Counted from the first letter of the stretch, positions 23,812 through 32,322 are shown. The stretch is DNA of 64,000 nucleotides from Streptomyces sp. TRM68416 (GCF_014596915.1 NZ_JACVWU010000030.1:1-64000), one strand, 5' to 3'. Notes: generated by a model from the sequence alone, not told the origin. Translations and numbers: made by a program.

Positions 23812-24813
23812 TTGACCTCCGCACCGCTCGCCGCCGTCACCGGAGCCGAGGGTTTCATCGGCTCCCACCTCACCGAGGCGCTCGTCGCCTCCGGCCACCA
23901 GGTGAGGGCGATGGCCCAGTACAACTCCTTCTCCTCCTACGGATGGCTGGAAACCCTGCCGTCGGACGTCCTGGACCACGTCGAGATCGTCCTCGGCGAC
24001 GTCCGCGACCCCGGCTCGGTCCGCGGGCTGCTGGAGGGCGCCGACTGCGTGTACCACCTGGCCGCCCTCATCGCGATCCCGTACTCCTACCAGGCGCCGC
24101 ACAGTTACGTGGACACCAACGTCACCGGCACCCTCAACGTGCTGGAGGCGGTCCGCGCCCTGGGCACGCCCCGGCTGGTGCACACCTCCACCAGCGAGAC
24201 CTACGGAACCGCGCAGACCGTGCCGATCACCGAGGACCATCCCATCAACACGCAGTCGCCGTACGCCGCTTCGAAGGCGGGCGGCGACCGGCTGGCCGAC
24301 AGCTACCACGCGAGCTTCGGCACCCCGGTGGTGACGCTGCGGCCGTTCAACACCTTCGGGCCTCGGCAGTCGATGCGAGCGGTGATCCCGACCGTCATCG
24401 GCCAGGTGGCGGCCGGCGCGCGCACGATCACCCTCGGCGACCTGCGCCCCACCCGGGACTTCACCTTCGTGCGGGACACCGCGCAGGCCTTCCTCGCGGT
24501 GGGCACCGCGCCCGCCGAACGGGTCGTGGGCCGCACCTTCAACGCCGGGACCGGCGGCGAGATCTCCGTCGGCGACCTGGTCGCACTGATCGGCAAGGTC
24601 ATGGACACCGGACTCGACGTGCGCGAGGACAGCGAGCGGCTGCGGCCCGCCGCCTCGGAGGTGATGCGGCTGGTCGCCGACGCGACCCGGCTCAACGCCG
24701 CCACGGGCTGGACGCCCGCGCACACCCTGGAGGAAGGGCTCGCCCGCACCGTGGAGTTCTTCCGCGACCCGGCCAACCTGGCCCGCTACAAGACCGGCAT
24801 CTACAACATCTGA
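23812..24813 (+). CDS. SDR nucleotide-sugar dehydratase/epimerase (LegB-like)
   Basis: A 333-residue extended SDR enzyme: AAVTGAEGFIGSHLTEALV (NAD loop), YHLAALIAIPYSY, TSTSETYGTA (catalytic Ser/Thr region) and SPYAASKAGGD (YxxxK). The strings AMAQYNSFSSYGWLETLP and RPFNTFGPRQSMRAVIPT match NAD-dependent 4,6-dehydratases of the LegB type acting on UDP-GlcNAc, more than plain GalE epimerases. It supplies a modified or epimerised amino sugar nucleotide for the locus (inference). The start is TTG at 23812 with GGAAGGA nine bases upstream. Confidence 0.82.
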   Translation: MTSAPLAAVTGAEGFIGSHLTEALVASGHQVRAMAQYNSFSSYGWLETLPSDVLDHVEIVLGDVRDPGSVRGLLEGADCVYHLAALIAIPYSYQAPHSYVDTNVTGTLNVLEAVRALGTPRLVHTSTSETYGTAQTVPITEDHPINTQSPYAASKAGGDRLADSYHASFGTPVVTLRPFNTFGPRQSMRAVIPTVIGQVAAGARTITLGDLRPTRDFTFVRDTAQAFLAVGTAPAERVVGRTFNAGTGGEISVGDLVALIGKVMDTGLDVREDSERLRPAASEVMRLVADATRLNAATGWTPAHTLEEGLARTVEFFRDPANLARYKTGIYNI

Positions 24814-24835
24814 CCCCCCACGAAGGAGCATTCCC

Positions 24836-25549
24836 ATGCATGCAGTGATCCTCGCGGGAGGCAAGGGCGTCCGCCTGCGTCCGTACACCACCGCCCTGCC
24901 CAAGCCGCTGGTGCCCATCGGCGACCAGCACGCCATCCTCGAAATCGTGCTGCGCCAGCTCTCGGCGGCCGGATTCACCCACTGCACCCTCGCCATCGGC
25001 CACCTCGGGGAGATCATCCGCGCCTTCGTCGGCGACGGCTCCCAGTGGGGCATGAACGTCGACTACGCCACCGAGGAGAGCCCTCTGGGCACCATGGGCC
25101 CCCTGCTGTCCCTGCGCGACCGGCTCCCGGAGGACTTCCTGGTGATGAACGGCGACGTGCTCACCGACCTCGACTACGCCGACGTCCTGCGCACGCACCG
25201 TGAGTCCGGTGCGCCGCTGACCATCGCCACGTACGCGCGCAGGGTGCGCATCGACTTCGGGGTGCTGACCACCGACGCCAGCAAGGTGGTGGCGTTCACG
25301 GAGAAGCCCAGCGTGGACTACCGCGTCTCGATGGGTGTCTACGGACTGTCGCGCGCCACGCTCGACTCCTACACCCCGGGGCTGCCGCTGGGGTTCGACG
25401 AACTCGTCCTGGACCTGCTCGCGGCCCGACGGCCGCCGCACGCCTACGAGTTCGACGGCTACTGGCTGGACATCGGACGCCCCGACGACTACGACCGGGC
25501 CAACGCCGAGTTCACCAGCCGCAAGTCCCTTCTGCTCAAGGGAGCCTGA
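24836..25549 (+). CDS. Sugar-1-phosphate nucleotidyltransferase
   Basis: A 237-residue single-domain pyrophosphorylase: MHAVILAGGKGVRLRPYT (nucleotide loop with GxGxRL), TALPKPLVPIGDQ (Lys signature), FLVMNGDVLTDLDY (metal Asp) and VAFTEKPSVDYRVSMGVYG. It would couple a sugar-1-phosphate with an NTP to make NDP-sugar and pyrophosphate. The exact sugar cannot be told. No left-handed helix domain is present, so it is not a bifunctional GlmU. It lies 22 bp behind the dehydratase, with GAAGGAG before the ATG. Confidence 0.88.
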   Translation: MHAVILAGGKGVRLRPYTTALPKPLVPIGDQHAILEIVLRQLSAAGFTHCTLAIGHLGEIIRAFVGDGSQWGMNVDYATEESPLGTMGPLLSLRDRLPEDFLVMNGDVLTDLDYADVLRTHRESGAPLTIATYARRVRIDFGVLTTDASKVVAFTEKPSVDYRVSMGVYGLSRATLDSYTPGLPLGFDELVLDLLAARRPPHAYEFDGYWLDIGRPDDYDRANAEFTSRKSLLLKGA

Positions 25550-25556
25550 GCACCGC

Positions 25557-26450
25557 ATGCGCATTCTCGTCCTGGGCTTCACCGGCTATCTGGGCGGACC
25601 TGTCGTCGAGCGCCTGCGTGCCCTTCCCGGCACCCGGGTGCTCGGCGGCGGACGCTCCCGCGACGCCGACCATCACATCGACCTCGCCTCGGCCGATACG
25701 GAACGGCTGGCGAAGACCCTCCAGGCGGCGGCGCCCGACGCCGTCGTCAACTGCGCGGGCGCGACCGGCGGCGACGCCGTCACCCTCGCCGAGGTCAACG
25801 CCCGCGGCCCGGCCGCCCTGTGCGCGGCGCTGCGCACGGCCGCACCGGCCGCCCGGCTGGTGCATCTGGGCTCCGCCGCCGAGTACGGTCCCGGCGTCCC
25901 GGACATGCGGGTGACGGAGGAGGCGCCCACCAGTCCGGTCGGCCCCTACGGCGCGACCAAGCTGGCGGGCACGGCCGCGGTGGCCGCCTCCGGGCTGGAC
26001 GCGGTGGTGCTGCGCGTGGGCAACCCGGTGGGCCCCGGGGCCCCGGCGACCGGGCTGCCCGGCAGGCTCGCCACCCTGCTGCGCGAGGCCGGGCCGGACC
26101 CGTCGGCCGTGCTGCGCCTCGGCGACCTGTCGGCGTACCGCGACTTCGTCGACGTACACGACCTGGCACGGGCCGTGGAGCTGGCGGTCGGCGCACCCGG
26201 ACCGCTGCCCCCGGTGCTGAACATCGGCGGCGGATCGCCGGTCCAGGTAAGGGAGTTGGTGCGCCGGCTCGCCGAGCTGGCCGGGTTCCGCGGCCGGATC
26301 GAGGAGGACGTGACCGGTTCGGCCCGCTCGGCGCGGGTGTCCTGGCAGTGCTCGGACATCTCGGCCGCCTACCACGCCCTCGGCTGGCGCCCGGCGCGCA
26401 CCCTGGAGCAGTCGCTGGCCGCGCTCTGGGAGGACGGCCGAACACCGTGA
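25557..26450 (+). CDS. NAD-dependent epimerase/dehydratase
   Basis: A 297-residue extended SDR: RILVLGFTGYLGGPVVERL (Rossmann), VVNCAGATGGDAVTLAEVNARG, HLGSAAEYGPGVP, GPYGATKLAGTAAV (YxxxK) and FVDVHDLARAVELAV. It is most like GDP/dTDP-sugar reductases or 4-epimerases that act as the second step after a dehydratase. In this locus it may finish the sugar begun by the LegB-like enzyme. ATG at 25557, seven bases after the nucleotidyltransferase stop. Its own TGA overlaps the GTG of the next gene. Confidence 0.82.
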   Translation: MRILVLGFTGYLGGPVVERLRALPGTRVLGGGRSRDADHHIDLASADTERLAKTLQAAAPDAVVNCAGATGGDAVTLAEVNARGPAALCAALRTAAPAARLVHLGSAAEYGPGVPDMRVTEEAPTSPVGPYGATKLAGTAAVAASGLDAVVLRVGNPVGPGAPATGLPGRLATLLREAGPDPSAVLRLGDLSAYRDFVDVHDLARAVELAVGAPGPLPPVLNIGGGSPVQVRELVRRLAELAGFRGRIEEDVTGSARSARVSWQCSDISAAYHALGWRPARTLEQSLAALWEDGRTP

Positions 26451-27109
26451 ACCTGCTGATTCCGCTCTACGTTCATCCGGCCGAGGATCCCGGGGCCTGG
26501 CACCGGCTGATCGAGGGCGCCGCCGACACGTATGCGGTGATCCTCAACCCGGCGAGCGGGCCGGGGCCGGAGCCCGATCCGGCGTTCACGGCTGTGGCCG
26601 GGGCGCTGCGCGGGGCCGGGGCCCGGCTGCTCGGCTACGCGGACACGGACTACGGGGCGCGCGAGCCGGCCGAGGTCGCCGACGAGGTGCGCCGGTACCG
26701 GGAGTGGTACGCGACCGACGGGTGCTTCCTGGATCGCGTGACCGCTTCGCCGGACGGGCTTCCGGCCTGTCGGCGGCTGGTGCGGTCCCTGCGCCGGCTG
26801 GGTGCCGGCACCGTCGTACTGAATCCGGGCGTGCACCCGGCGCCCGGGTACGCCCGCCTGGCCGACCTGACCGTCACCTTCGAGGGGCACTGGTCGACGT
26901 ACGTCTCGGCCTTCAGCCGGCCGAACTGGACCGCGCGGCAGCCGTCCGAGCGGTTCTGCCATCTCGTCTACGGGGCGCCGCAGGCGCTCGTCCCGCTGGC
27001 CGTGCGGACGGCACGTGAGCGGGGTGCGGCGGTGTGCGGGCCCGTCACGGGCGAACCGCCCAATCCGTGGGCCGAGTTGACCCCCGCCCTGACCGGAGCG
27101 AAGCGATGA
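26447..27109 (+). CDS. Spherulin-4 family glycoside hydrolase (GH135-like)
   Basis: A 220-residue protein of the spherulation-specific family 4: LLIPLYVHPAEDPGAW, YAVILNPASGPG, LLGYADTDYGAREPAEVADEV, YREWYATDGCFLDRV and LTVTFEGHWSTYV. The founding enzyme Sph3 of Aspergillus hydrolyses galactosaminogalactan. Sph3 uses an Asp-Glu pair in the segment that here reads LDR (Asp96-Arg97), so one proposed catalytic Glu is replaced; the Glu in TFEG is kept. There is no signal peptide, so it may act inside or be exported differently. GTG start overlaps the previous stop and its TGA overlaps the next ATG. Confidence 0.85.
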   Translation: MNLLIPLYVHPAEDPGAWHRLIEGAADTYAVILNPASGPGPEPDPAFTAVAGALRGAGARLLGYADTDYGAREPAEVADEVRRYREWYATDGCFLDRVTASPDGLPACRRLVRSLRRLGAGTVVLNPGVHPAPGYARLADLTVTFEGHWSTYVSAFSRPNWTARQPSERFCHLVYGAPQALVPLAVRTARERGAAVCGPVTGEPPNPWAELTPALTGAKR

Positions 27110-27957
27110 GGAACATCGCGGGGGCGGCCGCCCTGCTGACCGCACTCGTCCTCACGGGGGTCGCCGGATGTACGGGCGGGGGCGACGCGGCCTCCCCCGC
27201 CCCCTCTTCCTCGCAGACCCGGTCGTCCGACGCGGAGACGCCCGACGGTCCGGACCGGGCCCGTTGGCGGCCGCGTCCCGGGCTGGCCTGGCAGTGGCAG
27301 TTGGACGGCCGGGTGGACCCGTCGGTCGACGTGCCGGTCTACGACATCGACGGCTTCGAGAACTCGGCGGCGGACGTGGCCCGGCTGCACCGCGACGGGC
27401 GCAAGGTGATCTGCTACATCAACGTCGGGGCCTGGGAGGACTTCCGGCCCGACAAGGACGCGTTCCCCGACTCGGTGCTCGGGCGGCCCAACGGCTGGAA
27501 GGGCGAGCGCTGGCTGGACATCCGCCGGACGTCCGTGCTCCGGCCGATCATGGAGCGGCGGTTCGACATGTGCCGCGACAAGGGGTTCGACGCCGTGGAA
27601 CCGGATCTGATGGAGGGCTACGGCAACGACACCGGCTTCCCGCTCACCGCACGGGACCAGCTCCGCTACAACCGGATGATCGCCGACATCGCCCACCGGC
27701 GGGGCCTGTCGGTGGGGTTGAAGAACGACCTTCCCCAAATCCCGCAGCTCGTGCGCCACTTCGACTTCGCGGTCAACGAGGAGTGCGCCCAGTACGACGA
27801 GTGCGAGCTGCTGAAGCCGTTCATCGAGGCCGGCAAGGCGGTCTTCCACGTGGAGTACGCCGAACCTGCCGCCGAGTTCTGCCCCGAGTCCCGTCGGCTG
27901 AGACTGTCGTCCATGCGGAAGGAGCCGGAGCTCGGGGTCTGGCGCAAACCCTGTTGA
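27106..27957 (+). CDS. GH114 endo-alpha-1,4-polygalactosaminidase lipoprotein
   Basis: A 283-residue lipoprotein: signal MRNIAGAAALLTALVLTGVAGC with lipobox Cys at about 22, then a Ser/Pro linker and a TIM-barrel GH114 domain (VPVYDIDGFENS, KVICYINVGAWEDFRPD, FDAVEPDLMEGY with Asp162/Asp167, SVGLKNDL, FDFAVNEECAQY). GH114 and the related PelA hydrolase domain cut alpha-1,4-linked galactosamine polymers. In fungi the equivalent is Ega3. Anchored outside the membrane, it would trim or release the polymer made by this locus. The ATG overlaps the previous stop, and it appears to be the last gene of the operon. Confidence 0.92.
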   Translation: MRNIAGAAALLTALVLTGVAGCTGGGDAASPAPSSSQTRSSDAETPDGPDRARWRPRPGLAWQWQLDGRVDPSVDVPVYDIDGFENSAADVARLHRDGRKVICYINVGAWEDFRPDKDAFPDSVLGRPNGWKGERWLDIRRTSVLRPIMERRFDMCRDKGFDAVEPDLMEGYGNDTGFPLTARDQLRYNRMIADIAHRRGLSVGLKNDLPQIPQLVRHFDFAVNEECAQYDECELLKPFIEAGKAVFHVEYAEPAAEFCPESRRLRLSSMRKEPELGVWRKPC

Positions 27958-27993
27958 CGGCCCCGGCCCGGCTGTCGCTCTAGGGTGGGCGGT

Positions 27994-28527
27994 ATGACCG
28001 ACGTCCCTGTTCAGGTGGTGCAGCTGCTGGTGTCGCCCGTCCACCGGCTGGCCGGGCGTCCGGCGGACGGTGTCGCGCCCGGAGGGGACGGGGAACTCGT
28101 GGAGCGGGCGGAGGTGCGCGAGGGCCTCGGGCTGGTGGGCGACCGCTACTACGGGCAGCGGGCCCACCGGGACGCCTCGGTGACCCTGATGGCCGTCGAG
28201 AACCTCCCGACCGGGATCGATCCGTCCGTGGACCTGCGCCGGACCCGCCGGAACGTCCTGCTCCGCGGCATCGACATCGACGCCCTCGTCGGCTCGGTCG
28301 TCAGTCTGGACTGCGGTACGGGCCCGGTCGTCCTCGCCGTCAACCGCCCGGCCCGCCCCTGCGCCTGGATGGACGTGACCATCGGCGCGGGCGCTCAGCG
28401 CGCCCTGCGCGGCAAGGGCGGTGTGCGGTGCACCCCGCTGACGGACGGGACGCTCGCCGTCGGCAAGGCCGTGCTGCGGGTGGAGCGGCAGGCCGGCGCT
28501 CCGGAGGGTGCCCCCGGACCGGGGTGA
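27994..28527 (+). CDS. MOSC domain protein
   Basis: A 177-residue protein with a MOSC-like beta-barrel: GLGLVGDRYYGQRAH, LRRTRRNVLLRGIDIDALVGS, LAVNRPARPCAWMDV (conserved Cys) and GGVRCTPLTDGTLAVG. MOSC proteins bind molybdenum cofactor or deliver sulfur to it; small stand-alone forms such as YiiM reduce N-hydroxylated compounds. The ATG at 27994 (AGGGTGGGCGGT upstream) is preferred to a GTG three codons before. It follows the polygalactosaminidase by 36 bp but looks functionally unrelated. Confidence 0.88.
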   Translation: MTDVPVQVVQLLVSPVHRLAGRPADGVAPGGDGELVERAEVREGLGLVGDRYYGQRAHRDASVTLMAVENLPTGIDPSVDLRRTRRNVLLRGIDIDALVGSVVSLDCGTGPVVLAVNRPARPCAWMDVTIGAGAQRALRGKGGVRCTPLTDGTLAVGKAVLRVERQAGAPEGAPGPG

Positions 28528-28614
28528 CCGGACGCCGCCGGCCCAGGCCGTCGCGACGGCGGGCCCGGCTCTGCGCGTTCGCACAGCGCCGGGACGGGAC
28601 GGGACGCGCTGCCG

Positions 28615-28755
28615 TCAGGCCGTCCTCGGCTGCCCGATGGTGCTCCGCAGATCCGAGCCGCGGACCAGCTGAATGCGCCAGGGGTCGATGCGGATCACGT
28701 GGTACTCCGGGTCCTCGGGGCCACCACGCCAGTAGTGGACCGGGTCGGTGGCCAT
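28615..28755 (-). CDS. Small protein resembling the C-terminus of a PPOX-type flavoprotein
   Basis: A 46-residue ORF starting MATDPVHYWRGGPEDPEYHV, with AAGGGA eight bases before the ATG. The end (VIRIDPWRIQLVRGSDL) looks like the C-terminal strand of pyridoxamine-5-phosphate-oxidase-like split-barrel proteins. It is either a real micro-protein or a leftover of a truncated gene fused to a new start. It lies 32 bp behind the MFS transporter in the same direction and could be co-transcribed with it. The interval 28528-28614 contains a GC-rich dyad that may terminate the MOSC gene. Confidence 0.5.
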   Translation of the reverse strand: MATDPVHYWRGGPEDPEYHVIRIDPWRIQLVRGSDLRSTIGQPRTA

Positions 28756-28786
28756 GCGGGGTGTCCCTTCGTGTGGGGGCGGAGTG

Positions 28787-30250
28787 TCAGTGGGCGGTGG
28801 GGAGTTCGGACGTACGGTCGTCGGGCAGCTCCGCCTTGTCGATCACGCGGCTGTCGGCGGACCGGCGGGAGCGGACACCGAAGGCGCTGACGAGCGTGGC
28901 GAGCAGGGCGGCGGCGAGCGGTACCACGAGGGCCGCCCGGTACCCGTCGAGCAGCGCGCCGGGAGCCTGCGACGCGGTGGCGGAGACGTTGACGGCCGCG
29001 GTGGCCGACAGGCCCAGTGCCGCGCCGAACTGGAACGAGGTGTAGAGCAGTCCGCCGGCCAGGCCCTGCTCCTCCTCCTCGACGCCGTCGGTGGCGACGA
29101 TGGTGAGCGGCCCGTAGGCCAGTGCGAAGGCGATGCCGAGCAGGAGCAGGCTCGGCAGCATGGTCAGGTAGGTCCAGTCGGCGCCGACCGGCAGGAAGAG
29201 CGCGTACGACAGGGAGGCGAGGACCAGTCCGCCGAGGATCAGCCGGGCGTTGCCGAAGCGGGCGACCAGCCGGGGCACGAGCACCGGGGAGAGGATCGCG
29301 TCGACGCCGATGACGATCATCGCGAAGCTGGTTTCCAGGGTGGACCAGCCGCGCAGTTCCTGGAGGTAGAGGACGACCAGGAACTGGAAGCCGAAGAAGC
29401 CTCCCGCGAAGAGCAGTCCGACGATGTTGGCGCGCACCAGGGCTCCGCTGCGGAGGATGCCGAGACGGACCAGCGGTGCCGCCGAGCGCCGTTCGACGGC
29501 GATGAACGTGGCGAGGGCGGCGAGGCCCGCGCCGAGCGTGCCGAGGGTCCAGGCGGGCGACGTGTGGGCGGCGCGTTCGACACCGAGGACCAGAAGGACG
29601 ATCGCCGCGGTGACGGCGGTGCCGCCGGCGAGGTCGAGGCTCTGCCCCGCGCGGTCGGGCCGGGGCGACTTGGGGACGAAGGCGAGCGCGGCGAGCAGGA
29701 TCAGGGCCGAGAGCACGACCGGGGCGAAGAACACCCAGCGCCAGTCGACCGAGGCGAGCAGACCGCCCACGACCAGGCCGATCGAGAATCCGCCGGCCGC
29801 GGTGCCGGAGTAGAAGAGCAGGGCCTTGTTGCGGCGCGGCCCCTCCTCGAAGCCGGTGGTGATGATGGACAGGCCGGCCGGGGTCATGAAGGCGGCCGCG
29901 ACTCCGGTGACGAATCGGGCAGTGACCAGCATCCAGCCCTCGGTGGCGAATCCGCCGAGTCCGGAGAAGACCAGGAAGACCGCGAGCCAGCCGATGAACA
30001 TCCGGCGCCGCCCGAAGAGGTCGGCGGCGCGTCCGCCGACCAGCATGAAGCCGCCGTACCCCAGGACGTATGCGCTCATGACCCACTGCAACGAGCCGGT
30101 GGACAGGCCGAGATCGGCCCGGATGGAGGGCAGGGCCACGTTGAGCATGGCCACGTCGATGCCCTCCAGGAAGATCGCGCCGCACAGGACGAGCAGCACG
30201 CCCCAGTCACGGGCGCCGAGCGGGGCCACTGCTGATTTCTGCGCACTCAT
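28787..30250 (-). CDS. MFS drug:proton antiporter, 14-span (DHA2) type
   Basis: A 487-residue polytopic protein with about 14 membrane spans. MFS signatures are LNVALPSIRADLGLSTGSLQWV (motif D1 region), GGRAADLFGRRRMFIG (motif A) and RFVTGVAAAFMTPAGLSII (motif C-like). DHA2 carriers export drugs, dyes or siderophores using the proton gradient. The ATG at 30250 has CAGGAG 11 bases upstream. It is divergent from a LysR regulator at 30432, the usual arrangement for inducible efflux. The substrate is unknown. Confidence 0.93.
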   Translation of the reverse strand: MSAQKSAVAPLGARDWGVLLVLCGAIFLEGIDVAMLNVALPSIRADLGLSTGSLQWVMSAYVLGYGGFMLVGGRAADLFGRRRMFIGWLAVFLVFSGLGGFATEGWMLVTARFVTGVAAAFMTPAGLSIITTGFEEGPRRNKALLFYSGTAAGGFSIGLVVGGLLASVDWRWVFFAPVVLSALILLAALAFVPKSPRPDRAGQSLDLAGGTAVTAAIVLLVLGVERAAHTSPAWTLGTLGAGLAALATFIAVERRSAAPLVRLGILRSGALVRANIVGLLFAGGFFGFQFLVVLYLQELRGWSTLETSFAMIVIGVDAILSPVLVPRLVARFGNARLILGGLVLASLSYALFLPVGADWTYLTMLPSLLLLGIAFALAYGPLTIVATDGVEEEEQGLAGGLLYTSFQFGAALGLSATAAVNVSATASQAPGALLDGYRAALVVPLAAALLATLVSAFGVRSRRSADSRVIDKAELPDDRTSELPTAH

Positions 30251-30381
30251 GTCGATTCGACTCCTGGTTCGTGGCAGGTGGTGGGTGAGGGGCGCCGCGG
30301 GACCGGCAACCTCACGGGGCGGTCGTCGGGCGGCCCGTCCACCCTCCGTCCCGGCGCCGGCCCGGAACAACGGCGAAGATC

Positions 30382-30409
30382 TTGACGTTCGTACAGCCGG
30401 GCTTACCGA
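30382..30409 (+). promoter_or_regulatory. Candidate promoter of the LysR gene
   Basis: TTGACG (30382-30387), a 16-bp spacer and TACCGA (30404-30409) lie 22 bp before the LysR ATG, inside the 181-bp gap shared with the divergent MFS gene. The -10 match is only fair. Confidence 0.4.
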
Positions 30410-30431
30410 TCCGGTTCACCTGGGGGATTCG

Positions 30432-31355
30432 ATGGAGCACGACGAAATCGAGTGCTTTCTGCTGCTCGCCGAGGAGCTGCACTTCGGCCGTACGGCCGAT
30501 CGGATGCGGCTGTCCCGGGCCCGGGTGAGTCAGCTCGTGCAGCGGCTGGAACGGCGTGTGGGCGCCCCGCTGTTCGTACGGACCAGTCGTCGCGTCGCCC
30601 TCACCTCGCTGGGCCGGCAGTTGCGTACGGACCTGGAACCGCCCTACCGCGCCGTGGAGGCCGCCCTCGCCCATGCCGCCGCCACCGCGCGCGGCATCGA
30701 CACGGTGCTGCACGTCGGGTTCTCCAACGCGCTGACCGGCGAGATCGTGATGAAGGCGGCGGAGGCGCTGCGGTCCACCCACCCCGGGCTCGCCGTGGAG
30801 ATCTGTGAGGTACCGATGTCCGATCCGTACGGACAGCTGCGCAGCGGTGCCTTCGACATCCAGCTCCAGGAGTTCCCGGTGCGCGAGGACGACCTGGGCG
30901 GCGGTCCGGCGCTGCTCGCCGAGGAGCGTGTGCTCGCCGTCTGCTCGGGGCACCCGTTCTCCGCTCGGGACGCGGTGTCCCTGGAGGACCTCGCCGACGT
31001 ACCCCTGCTCACGATCGAGGGCGAAGTGCCGGACTACTGGCTGGAGCAGCGTGTGCCCACGCACACACCGGGCGGCCGGCCGATCGCGCGCGGGCCGGCG
31101 GTGACCAATATGCAGGAGGCGTTGACGCTGGTCGCGGGTGGCAGGGGCGCCCTGCTCGCGGCCGCGCACACGGCGACGTACCACGCGCGGCCGGGTGTGG
31201 TGTACCTGCCCTTCGTCGATGCGGAACCGGTCGGGTACGGCCTGGTGTGGCGGGCCGGGAACGGCAGCCGTGCGGTGCAGGCGTTCGCCGCTGCGGCCCG
31301 TGACGCGGCGCGGGAGGTGGCGCAGGGGGATCCGCGGGCGGCGCTGCCGGTCTGA
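30432..31355 (+). CDS. LysR family transcriptional regulator
   Basis: A 307-residue LysR-type protein: N-terminal winged HTH (FLLLAEELHFGRTADRMRLSRARVSQLVQRLERRVGAPLFVRT) and a periplasmic-binding-like effector domain (residues about 90-290, VLHVGFSNALTGEIV, AVEICEVPMSDPYGQLRSG). It would bind the intergenic region to control the divergent MFS exporter in response to a small molecule. The ATG at 30432 follows GGGGGATTCG. Confidence 0.92.
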   Translation: MEHDEIECFLLLAEELHFGRTADRMRLSRARVSQLVQRLERRVGAPLFVRTSRRVALTSLGRQLRTDLEPPYRAVEAALAHAAATARGIDTVLHVGFSNALTGEIVMKAAEALRSTHPGLAVEICEVPMSDPYGQLRSGAFDIQLQEFPVREDDLGGGPALLAEERVLAVCSGHPFSARDAVSLEDLADVPLLTIEGEVPDYWLEQRVPTHTPGGRPIARGPAVTNMQEALTLVAGGRGALLAAAHTATYHARPGVVYLPFVDAEPVGYGLVWRAGNGSRAVQAFAAAARDAAREVAQGDPRAALPV

Positions 31356-31370
31356 GTCGCTCCCGCGGGA

Positions 31371-32252
31371 TCAGGAGGTCCGCCGCGCCGGACCGTCGGC
31401 GCGTGTCGCGGCGGCGAGGAGGGAGCGCATGCGTGCGGCGGCGCGTACGGCCGCGTCCCCGCAGCAGTTGTTGAACAGGACGTGCACCTGTTCGGTCCGC
31501 CGGGCCAGGGAGCGGACCCTTGGCACCCACTCCCCGAGTTCGTCGTCCGTGTAGTCGTGCCGGAACCTGTCCTCCTTGCTGCCGGTTCCCCAGGCGGGGC
31601 TGCGTCCGTGGAAGCGCACGACCGACAGCCGGGGTGCGGCGACGGGGGTGACGGGCGGGACGGAGGAGGGCAGCGTCTGCGTCATGTCCACGGCGACGGC
31701 GGCGAATCCGTTTCGCCGCAGCAGTTCGCACGTCGTGGGCCGCTGCTCCGTCTGCCACCACCGCGGATGGCGGAACTCGACGGCCACGGGCCAGCCGGCG
31801 GTGCGCTCGGCGCACTCGCCGAGGAAGGTCTCGGCACGGGGTCCCGGCCGGAACCAGGGCGGGAACTGGAACAGGACGGCGCCGAGCCGGCCGGCCTGCC
31901 GCAGGGGCGCGATGCCGTCGGTGAACCGCGCCCACACCTCGTCCAGGACCCGCGGCTCGCCCGCGTCCGCCGACAGCCCCGCCGGCAGCGCCGAGGGCCT
32001 GGTCGGATGGCCGGTGAGCAGGGAGAACGCCTTCACGTCGAAGACGAACCCGTCCGGTGTCCGCTCGACCCACAGCCGACTGTTGCGCGCGGTGGGCAGG
32101 GCGTAGTAGCTCGCGTCCACCTCCACCAGCGGGAACTGTCCGGCGTAGTGCCGCAGCCGCCCCTCGGCGTCGCGCCGCCCGGCCGGGTACCAGCCGCTCG
32201 CGACGAGTGCGCGGTCCGTCCACGAACAGACGCCGATCAGGATGTCACCCAT
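31371..32252 (-). CDS. DUF72 domain protein
   Basis: A 293-residue TIM-barrel-like protein of the DUF72 (YecE) family: ILIGVCSWTDRALVASGWYP, FPLVEVDASYYALPT, DGFVFDVKAFSLLTGH, GAVLFQFPPWF, VAVEFRHPRWW and HVLFNNCCGDAAVRAA. The conserved Glu, Arg and His residues suggest a hydrolase-like active site, but no activity is established. It is convergent with the LysR gene and starts at ATG 32252. Confidence 0.92.
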   Translation of the reverse strand: MGDILIGVCSWTDRALVASGWYPAGRRDAEGRLRHYAGQFPLVEVDASYYALPTARNSRLWVERTPDGFVFDVKAFSLLTGHPTRPSALPAGLSADAGEPRVLDEVWARFTDGIAPLRQAGRLGAVLFQFPPWFRPGPRAETFLGECAERTAGWPVAVEFRHPRWWQTEQRPTTCELLRRNGFAAVAVDMTQTLPSSVPPVTPVAAPRLSVVRFHGRSPAWGTGSKEDRFRHDYTDDELGEWVPRVRSLARRTEQVHVLFNNCCGDAAVRAAARMRSLLAAATRADGPARRTS

Positions 32253-32322
32253 ACGGGCCGGTTACCCGCACGCGCGTGTTGTCTTCCTGCGGCATGCCGC
32301 CCCCGCGGTGCGGAGCGGGTCG

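Noticed and set aside
23812..25549. Legionaminic acid (nonulosonate) pathway, because of LegB- and nucleotidyltransferase-like genes
   Set aside because: No LegC-, LegI- or synthase-like genes are present. The flanking PelF, GH114 and spherulin-4 genes fit an amino-sugar polymer better.
29826..30431. Extension of the LysR gene some 200 codons upstream
   Set aside because: The extra frame runs antisense through the MFS gene. The LysR HTH begins right after ATG 30432, so the upstream part is not coding.
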